This document shows, in pieces, positions 31,901 to 37,561 of a stretch of 37,561 bases of DNA (positions within the stretch are counted from its first letter, which is position 1; each line of letters starts with the position of its first letter). Both the position numbers and the translations under genes were made by a program. Origin of the DNA: JAFHCF01 sp048497495 (GTDB lineage Bacteria > Pseudomonadota > Alphaproteobacteria > Rhizobiales > Ancalomicrobiaceae); NCBI GenBank assembly GCA_048497495.1, contig JAFHCF010000047.1:1-37561 (forward strand), given 5' to 3'. The notes under the pieces were generated by a model. It made no database searches, had not been told where the DNA came from, and was given only the letters and a program-made list of their open reading frames with translations.

Positions 31901-34900
31901 ATCGGCGCGGCGAGGCGTTGGAAGTCGGCGGCTTCCATCGGATCGACGCCGAGATGGCGCAACTGCACCTGGGCCTGGGTCCAGGCGAGGGTCTTGGCGC
32001 GGTCGAAGGCGCTGCGATCGTGATGGGTGTCGACGAGCGCCAGCACCTCGGCGCGCGACGACGCCACCACGGTCCAGAAGGCGATGCGGGTCGGCCTGCC
32101 GATGGGAACCTTCACCCGCCGACGCAGCGCGAGGATCGGATCGAGCACGATGCCGACCGTGCCGGAGAGCGGCAGTCCCTCGACCACCACGGCGGCGGCG
32201 GCGATCGAGCGGCTGCGGCCCCGGAAGCGGGCGCGGTCGGTCTCCCATTGCGGTTCGGCGACGGTCTCGCCCTCGACGACGGCGAAATGGGCGACCCACA
32301 CCGGCCTCTCGTCGGGCGAGCGCGGTCGGCGGGTCGCCAGCAGGGCGCCGTATTCGGGCAGGTATTCGGTTTCCACGAACATCTTGGCGAAGACCGGGTG
32401 GGCGGTGTCGGTCGCGACGGTGGTCAACACCAGCTCGGCATAGGAGGTGAGTTCGATCTCGCGCGCCCGCCGGCCGCTGTTGGTCAGCGAGATGCGGCGG
32501 ACCTCGCTGTCGTCCTCGCCGGAGACCAACACGTCCATGGTGGTGGTCAACGAGCCGTCGCGATGGAGGTACTCGGCGTGATCCTCGCCGAACACCACCT
32601 CGTCGTCCTCCGCGTTTCCGGCGAGCGGTTGCGCCGAGGCGGACCAGACGTGGCCGCCGTGGGTGTCGCGCAGGAAGACGAAGGTGCCGCAGTCGTCGCG
32701 GGTGGTGTCCTCGCTCCAGCGCGTCACGGCGACGTCCTGCCAGCGACTGTAGCCGGTGCCGGTGGCGGTCAACATCACCGCGTAGCGGCCGTTCGACAGG
32801 AGCTGCGTGATCGCCGGGCCGTCACTCGGCGCGACGATGCGGCGCACCGTCAGGCCCGAGGCGGCGCCGGCGGCCGCCGAGGCCTTCATCTCCTCGGCGC
32901 GCGGACGGGCGGTGGCGACGTCGCGCGGCATGCGTTCCTGCAACAGGAGTTCACAGGCCTGGATCATCGGCTCGCGGTGGAAACGCGCCCGCATGCGGCC
33001 GTCCTGCAGGGTGTTGGCGATGGCGACGATGGTCATGCCCTGGTGATGAGCCATGTAGCTGCGGATGATCACCACAGGGGTCTCGTCGGGCAGGCGGGTC
33101 GGCGTGAAGTCGAGCGCCTCGTAGAAGCCGTAGCGGCCGTCGGCGCCGATCTTCGCGAGGCGGTCGTAGTTGAGGCGGGCGCCGTGGGGGTCGACCATGG
33201 CGGCGAGACCCGTGGCATAGGGCGCGATCACCAGATTCTGCGACAGGCCGCGCTTCAGCCCGAGGCCGGGGACGCCGAAGTTGGAATATTGGTAGGTCAG
33301 TTCGATGTCGCGGGCGTTGTAGGCCGATTCCGAGATGCCCCAGGGCACGCCCTGCGAACGGCCGTAGGCCTCCTGCCGCTCGACCACCAGACGGTTGGTC
33401 TGTTCGAGCAGACTGCCGACCGGCGCCCGCATCACCAGCGACGGCATCAGGTATTCGAACATCGAACCCGACCACGAGATCAGCGCCGAGCCGGCGCCGA
33501 GCGGTGTGGCGGCGCGGCCGAGGCGGAACCAGTGACGGGTCTCGACGTCGCCCTTGGCCACCGCGAAGAGGCTGGCGAGCCGCGCCTCGGAGGCGAGCAT
33601 GTCGTAGCAGTTGGGATCGAGCGTGTTGTCGTCGACGGCGAAGCCGATCGACAGGAGCTTGCGTTCGGGGTCGAGCAGGAAGGCGAAGTCCATGGCCAGC
33701 GCCATCGACCGGGCGGCAGCGGCGAGCGCCTTCAGGCGATCGGCCAGGAGCGGTTGGACCAGCCGGTCGCGCCCGTGTTCCTCGATCGAACGGTTGAGCG
33801 TCTCGGCCCAGAATTCCAGATCGGAAGGGTCGTCGCCATCGCCGATGGGGGCGAGATTGCGGGCGAGATCGGCGAGCTTGGCGGTGAGCCGCGCCAGGGT
33901 CGGCAGCAGGGTTTCGATCGCCCGCCCACCGTTCAGTTCGGCGTCGATCTCGTCCATCAGCGTGGCGAATTGGCGGTGCCGGTCGCCACGCACCGGTGAC
34001 GGCAGATCGGCGGCGAGGCGGACCAGGGCGAGATGGTCGATCAGACCGCGCCGGATATCGAGGGAAGCGGCGCCGTCGAGCCATTCCTCGCAGGCATTGG
34101 CGACGGCGATCAGATGACCGGCGAGATTGCCGCTGTCGACGGAGGAGACATAGGCCGGCTCGAGCACCCTGAGCGTGCGCGTGTCGTACCAGTTGTAGAA
34201 ATGGCCGTCGTGCTTGGGCATGCGCGCCATGTTGTCGAGCGCGGCCTCGAGGCGATCGACCGTCTCGGTGGTGCCGGCCCAGCCGAAGTCGCGGGCGGCG
34301 ATCGCCGAGAGCAGGTAGAGCCCGAGATTGGTCGGCGAGGTGCGATGGGCCACCACCGGCACGGGGTCCTCCTGGAAATTGTCGGGCGGCAACATGTTGC
34401 CGAGCGGCGTCACGAAGGTCTCGAAGAAGCGCCAGGTGCGCCGGGCGATCAGGCGGAGCTCACGAACGTCGTCGCGCGATGCCGCGAGGTTGCGATCGTC
34501 GGCCGGCGGTCGGCTGGCCCACAGCGCCAAGGCCGGGGCCGCCCCCCACGCGATCGCGAAGGGCGCGACCACCCAACAGGACGACGGTTCGATGGCGACG
34601 GCGAAGAGAGCGAGGCCGAGCCCGGCGATGGTGCCGCCGGCCATGCGGCGATAGGTGTCGGCGAGATCGGGGCGCGGGCTGCAGCGCGATTGGGCGGCGG
34701 TGGTCCATTCGAGCAGGTGGCGACGGGTCGAGACCAGACGCCGGAGCGTGCGCAGGATGGCGTCGCCCATGCTCCAGGCCCGATCGGCGAGGAAGGCGAG
34801 GGAGAGCAGGGTCTGGGCGGTCGCCAGTTTGAGATCGCCGGCGAGGGTGCCGAGGTGATTGCGCAGGCGGAAGCCGGAACGGCGCGGCAGCAGTGAGAAC

Positions 34901-37473
34901 AGCAGCGGGAAGTACGCCACGATCGCCAGTCCGGCGACCACCAGGAGGCTTCCCCGCGCCGCCGCCGGGCTCGGCAGCAGCCAGGTCACCACCAGGGTGG
35001 CGACGGTCAGCGGCGCCAGAACCGAGCGGCGGAGATTGTCGAACATCTTCCAACGGCCGACCATCGGCACGGCGAGGGGAGCCTCGGTCGTACCGAAGAT
35101 CCACGGCAACAACTGCCAATCGCCGCGCGTCCAGCGGTGTTGCCGTTTGGCCGCGACGTCGTGGCGCGACGGCGATTCTTCCACCACCTCGATGTCCGAG
35201 GCGAGCCCGGCCCGGGCGAAGACGCCTTCGAACAGGTCGTGGCTGAGCATCGTGTCGTCGGGCACGCGGTCGGCGAGCGCCAGTTCGAAGGCGTCGACGT
35301 CGTAGATGCCCTTGCCGGTATAGGAGCCTTCGCCGAAGAGGTCCTGGTAGACGTCGGAGACGGCGGCGGCGTAGGGGTCCATGCCGCCCGGGCCGGAGAA
35401 CGCCCGCTGGTAGAACGAACCCTCGTGACCCATGGGCAGCGACGGGGTGACGCGCGGCTGCAGAATGCCGTAGCCGTCGACGACGCGGCGGGTGTCGGGA
35501 TCGAAGCGGGCGCGGTTGAGCGGATGGGCCATCTTGCCGATCAGCCGGATCGCCGCGTCGCGCGGCAGCCGGGTGTCGGCGTCGAGGGTGATGACGAAGC
35601 GCACGTCGGGTGGCACCAGGGCGCCGCCGTCGGGGCGGGGGACATGGGTGGTGTCGGTGGCGCCGCGCAGCAGGCGGTTCAACTCGTGCAGCTTGCCGCG
35701 CTTGCGCTCCCAGCCCATCCACACGCCTTCGCCGGCGTCGAAGACGCGGCGGCGATGCAGCAGCAGGAAGCGGTCGCCGCTCGGCGCCGGGCCGTGACGC
35801 AGATTGAGGGCGTCGATCGCCGCGCGCGCCGTCTCGAGCAGCGCCTCGTCGCGGTCGACCGTCTCGGTCGCGGCGTCGAGGCCGTCGGTCAGCAGGGCGA
35901 AGGCGAGATCGCCGCCGCTGCCGGAGAGATGGTGGATCTCGAGCCGCTCGATCTGCTCGACGAGGTCGGCGGCACTGGTCAGGAGCGTCGGCACCACCAC
36001 CAGGGTGCGCAGCCGACCGGGCACGCCGTCGGCGAGTTCCAGGCCGGGCAGGGCGACGGGGCCGAAGCTCCAGGTGACGGCGCGATTGACCAGGGTGGTC
36101 GCCACTTCGCTCGCCGGCACGAAGCCGACCACCGCCAACGCGACCAGCCAGCCGACGGCGAGGCCGGGGACCGCGACGGCCCAGAGCGCCAGCGCCAGCA
36201 ACGCGACGGTGACGACCACCAGCGCGCCGACGTAGCCGCCGATGCCGAGGCTGGTGTCGAGCCGGCTGATCCGCAGGCTCAACGGCGGGCGAAACCCCAG
36301 GGTCTGCTCCAGCGCGCGACGACCTCGAGCGATCAGATGATGGCCGGGATCGCCCCGGCGGGCCGCCTCGACCGGATCCTCGGCGGCGGCGGACGCGGCG
36401 CACGCGGCGCGCAGGGCCTGTTCGACCACTTCGAGCTCGCTGTGAGGCGACCGGCGGGCCAATTGCTCGACGGCGTTGCGGTAGAGATTGCGGGTGGCGA
36501 AATCCATGTCGGCGAAGGCGCTTGCCGAGCGCAGACGGTCGTCGACGAGGCTGACGCTCTCGAACAGATCGGCCCAATCGATGTCGGAGATCAGCCGCAT
36601 CGAGGTGATGACGTTTCGGACGGTGACGTTGGAGGCGCCCTGGCGCTGCTGGGCGCGCTGCACCACGTCGCCGATCGAGGCGCCCTGGCAGCCGAGCCGC
36701 TCTTCGAGCCAACCGAGCGCCGGCGTCACCCGGGGATCGAGATCGCGCAGCCGCTTGGCCAATTGGCCGGCGAAGACGTCGGAGAGCGGCCCGGGCGAGC
36801 GGGCGGAAATGTCGGCCTCCAGCGCCGAGCGGGTGTCGCCGGCCGATGCCAGGCGGTCGGCGAGATCGTCGGCATCGGCGCGTTCGGCGAGGCCCAGACT
36901 GATCTGGTCGGTCAGCCGGCGCAGGTTCTCGATCAGGACGATGCGCAAGGTGATGGCGACCGCCCACAGCTCACCGATGGTGAGCGGCTGGATCCGTTGA
37001 TAGGCGACGATGAAGCGGCACAGCGTCTCCGGATCGAAATGGCTGTCGGTGTGGGAGACGAAGGCCCAGGCGAGGCCGAAGACGCGTGGATAGCCGGCGA
37101 AGGGACCGTCCGCCAGCTTGGGCAGTTGCCGATAGTAGCCGGGCGGCAGGTCGTCGCGGATCTCGCGGATCTGCTCTTCGACGATGTGGTAGTTGTCGAG
37201 CAGCCATTCCGCCGCCGGGACGACGTCGCGGCCCTTCTCGAGTTCGGCGGCGCTCGTCCGATAGGCGGCGAGCAGCACGGCGGCATTGTCGTCGAGGCGG
37301 GAACGCAGGGAGAGGACCCGTTTCGGCCGGTCGGTCACCGGCTGGGCCGCGGCCAGGCTCTCGGCGTGCTGCTCCAGACGCTCGATGCCGAAGATCTCGT
37401 CACGCACCGGGAACGTCTGGTTCCAGGGCGGAGAGGCGGAGCGGCGCGCGAAGGAGAAGCCGAGGATCGTCAT
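28963..37473 (-). CDS. ndvB: Cyclic beta-1,2-glucan synthase (NdvB/ChvB)
   Basis: This giant inner-membrane enzyme makes cyclic beta-1,2-glucan from UDP-glucose, exported to the periplasm for osmoadaptation and host interaction. Its 2836 residues match rhizobial NdvB and ChvB (about 2820-2830). An N-terminal cytoplasmic part is followed by membrane segments near 411-470, 808-860 and 941-986. Between them lies the glycosyltransferase domain with TLDADTRLPRDAA near 630 and QHRWTRGDWQLLPW near 775. The C-terminal half has two carbohydrate-binding/glucan-processing modules and a GH94 phosphorylase-like domain with WSENSRDNQITQWSNDPLVD and GDWNDGMNRVGEGGQG near 2516, the part that sets ring size. 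ATG 37473 has AAGGA eight bases upstream. It is separate from the phosphorus operons. A long open frame on the opposite strand is a GC-rich shadow. Confidence 0.97.
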   Translation of the reverse strand: MTILGFSFARRSASPPWNQTFPVRDEIFGIERLEQHAESLAAAQPVTDRPKRVLSLRSRLDDNAAVLLAAYRTSAAELEKGRDVVPAAEWLLDNYHIVEEQIREIRDDLPPGYYRQLPKLADGPFAGYPRVFGLAWAFVSHTDSHFDPETLCRFIVAYQRIQPLTIGELWAVAITLRIVLIENLRRLTDQISLGLAERADADDLADRLASAGDTRSALEADISARSPGPLSDVFAGQLAKRLRDLDPRVTPALGWLEERLGCQGASIGDVVQRAQQRQGASNVTVRNVITSMRLISDIDWADLFESVSLVDDRLRSASAFADMDFATRNLYRNAVEQLARRSPHSELEVVEQALRAACAASAAAEDPVEAARRGDPGHHLIARGRRALEQTLGFRPPLSLRISRLDTSLGIGGYVGALVVVTVALLALALWAVAVPGLAVGWLVALAVVGFVPASEVATTLVNRAVTWSFGPVALPGLELADGVPGRLRTLVVVPTLLTSAADLVEQIERLEIHHLSGSGGDLAFALLTDGLDAATETVDRDEALLETARAAIDALNLRHGPAPSGDRFLLLHRRRVFDAGEGVWMGWERKRGKLHELNRLLRGATDTTHVPRPDGGALVPPDVRFVITLDADTRLPRDAAIRLIGKMAHPLNRARFDPDTRRVVDGYGILQPRVTPSLPMGHEGSFYQRAFSGPGGMDPYAAAVSDVYQDLFGEGSYTGKGIYDVDAFELALADRVPDDTMLSHDLFEGVFARAGLASDIEVVEESPSRHDVAAKRQHRWTRGDWQLLPWIFGTTEAPLAVPMVGRWKMFDNLRRSVLAPLTVATLVVTWLLPSPAAARGSLLVVAGLAIVAYFPLLFSLLPRRSGFRLRNHLGTLAGDLKLATAQTLLSLAFLADRAWSMGDAILRTLRRLVSTRRHLLEWTTAAQSRCSPRPDLADTYRRMAGGTIAGLGLALFAVAIEPSSCWVVAPFAIAWGAAPALALWASRPPADDRNLAASRDDVRELRLIARRTWRFFETFVTPLGNMLPPDNFQEDPVPVVAHRTSPTNLGLYLLSAIAARDFGWAGTTETVDRLEAALDNMARMPKHDGHFYNWYDTRTLRVLEPAYVSSVDSGNLAGHLIAVANACEEWLDGAASLDIRRGLIDHLALVRLAADLPSPVRGDRHRQFATLMDEIDAELNGGRAIETLLPTLARLTAKLADLARNLAPIGDGDDPSDLEFWAETLNRSIEEHGRDRLVQPLLADRLKALAAAARSMALAMDFAFLLDPERKLLSIGFAVDDNTLDPNCYDMLASEARLASLFAVAKGDVETRHWFRLGRAATPLGAGSALISWSGSMFEYLMPSLVMRAPVGSLLEQTNRLVVERQEAYGRSQGVPWGISESAYNARDIELTYQYSNFGVPGLGLKRGLSQNLVIAPYATGLAAMVDPHGARLNYDRLAKIGADGRYGFYEALDFTPTRLPDETPVVIIRSYMAHHQGMTIVAIANTLQDGRMRARFHREPMIQACELLLQERMPRDVATARPRAEEMKASAAAGAASGLTVRRIVAPSDGPAITQLLSNGRYAVMLTATGTGYSRWQDVAVTRWSEDTTRDDCGTFVFLRDTHGGHVWSASAQPLAGNAEDDEVVFGEDHAEYLHRDGSLTTTMDVLVSGEDDSEVRRISLTNSGRRAREIELTSYAELVLTTVATDTAHPVFAKMFVETEYLPEYGALLATRRPRSPDERPVWVAHFAVVEGETVAEPQWETDRARFRGRSRSIAAAAVVVEGLPLSGTVGIVLDPILALRRRVKVPIGRPTRIAFWTVVASSRAEVLALVDTHHDRSAFDRAKTLAWTQAQVQLRHLGVDPMEAADFQRLAAPILYADPRFRASSEAIIRGAGPQSGLWPHSISGDLPIVLLRIDDREEMVLVHQLLRAHEYWRMKRLAVDLVIVNEHAPSYVQDLQAAIETALRSSQSRPRYGGEPARGAVHVLRADLMSVDARALIESVARVVLIARRGPVADQLVRLMPPLPVAPFPIRRVRPALAPPVPMSAEARPKLEFFNGLGGFADGGREYVVHLDGDRTTPAPWINVVANPDFGFQVSTEGSGYTWSENSRDNQITQWSNDPLVDPCGEAFYVRDEATGDLWSPTAQPIRDGGTYVARHGRGYSRFEHQARGIALDLLQYVPVADPIKISRLTLRNLTTRPRRLSVTVYQEWVMGTRRGASAPFITTAIDAETGAIVARNPWNIGFSGRVAFADLAGRQTAWSADRTEFLGRNGSPATPAALVGRMRLSGRTGAGFDPCVALQCVVDLAPGETVEVVSFLGQCRTIEEARSLIGRWRGADLDAAFAEVTAHWDLLLGTVEVATPDRAMDVMVNGWLLYQTIACRIWARSAFYQASGAYGFRDQLQDGMALSTALPAETRRHLLRAAARQFVEGDVQHWWMPGTGIGVRTRISDDRVWLGYAVATYVAASGDAAVLDESVPFLTGPRLGAGEHEAYFQPMIADEAASLYEHCALGLDQCIALSGAHGLPLIGTGDWNDGMNRVGEGGQGESVWLAWFLLRTLALFAPLADARDPVRAERWRDHAAALRAHIEAETWDGAWYRRATYDDGVWLGSKTSDECRIDSIAQSWAVLSGAADPTRAATAMASLERHLVREDAGLALLFSPPFDVSDHDPGYIRGYPPGLRENGGQYSHAAMWAILAHAARGDGDHAHRLFALVNPIAHALTPEAVERYAVEPYVVAADVYSVAPHVGRGGWTWYTGSAAWMYRAGVEGILGLRREGDTLVVAPCLPSAWPGFTATVRIGASRIDLRVDKPTDRAGTVVEAMLDGAPLPTGDGTVRAALAPGHHALSIRLE

Positions 37474-37519
37474 GATGGTCGTCCTTCAGGGCGTTCCCGC
37501 CGTTCTTTCGGCACCGGCG

Positions 37520-37541
37520 CGGGCGCGGATACCCGCGCCCG
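37520..37541. terminator. Strong hairpin upstream of ndvB
   Basis: A perfect 9-bp inverted repeat (CGGGCGCGG / CCGCGCCCG) with the loop ATAC begins 47 bases upstream of the ndvB start. It could be the terminator of a gene beyond the right edge or a 5'-leader structure of ndvB; the window ends too soon to tell. Confidence 0.4.
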
Positions 37542-37561
37542 TGAGGCGCGAGGGAAAGGGC

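Noticed and set aside
28987..33999. Plus-strand open frame of 1670 codons opposite ndvB
   Set aside because: It lies wholly antisense to a full-length, motif-complete ndvB, has a low-complexity G/A/R/D-rich translation without domains, and is the expected by-product of strong GC bias at third positions.

Overview
The window reads as chromosomal DNA of a very GC-rich alphaproteobacterium, most likely of the order Hyphomicrobiales (Rhizobiales). Two things support this: the full-length cyclic beta-1,2-glucan synthase (NdvB/ChvB type, 2836 residues) at the right edge, and the GC-rich, tightly overlapping operons, in which the opposite strand and other frames stay open by chance. Apart from ndvB and a LacI regulator next to a cut-off ABC ATPase at the left edge, almost everything concerns uptake and hydrolysis of organic phosphorus compounds (phosphonates and phosphodiesters).

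Layout. (1) 1-1629: N-terminal part of a PotA/FbpC-like ABC ATPase, divergent from a LacI-type repressor, with an operator-like palindrome between them. (2) 1703-12421, all minus strand: a nine-gene operon with two paralogous dipeptide-type (Opp/Dpp) binding-protein/permease sets that share one two-domain ATPase. It also encodes a calcineurin-like phosphoesterase and a glycerophosphodiester phosphodiesterase. A PhnF-like GntR regulator lies just upstream, and a perfect 12-bp inverted repeat overlaps the likely promoter. The architecture recalls the agrocinopine (acc) phosphodiester uptake operons of Agrobacterium. Strong hairpins punctuate four gene junctions. (3) 13281-13625: a non-coding gap with two 28-bp units spaced exactly 61 bp, which look like a type I-E CRISPR remnant. 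(4) 13626-19082: a four-gene operon for 2-aminoethylphosphonate-type uptake (binding protein, ATPase, fused double permease) plus a PLP enzyme resembling (R)-1-hydroxy-2-aminoethylphosphonate ammonia-lyase (PbfA), divergent from a LysR regulator. (5) 20120-27794: a six-gene operon in which every junction is a 4-base or 1-base-class stop/start overlap: phosphonoacetate hydrolase PhnA, a second alkaline-phosphatase-superfamily hydrolase, and a complete dipeptide-type importer. It is divergent from a second LysR regulator across the only AT-rich stretch of the window. (6) 28963-37473: ndvB.

How the parts may work together (inference): region 4 would bring in aminoethylphosphonates and convert the hydroxylated form to phosphonoacetaldehyde. 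An enzyme not in the window (PhnY type) would oxidise this to phosphonoacetate, and PhnA of region 5 would release acetate and phosphate. The dipeptide-type importers of regions 2 and 5 are each co-operonic with two cytoplasmic phosphohydrolases. This suggests that intact, bulkier phosphodiesters or phosphonate conjugates are imported and then cut inside the cell. The pairing of phnA with an Opp-type importer and a second hydrolase is the least familiar arrangement here and the best candidate for an undescribed system. Substrates cannot be read from sequence.
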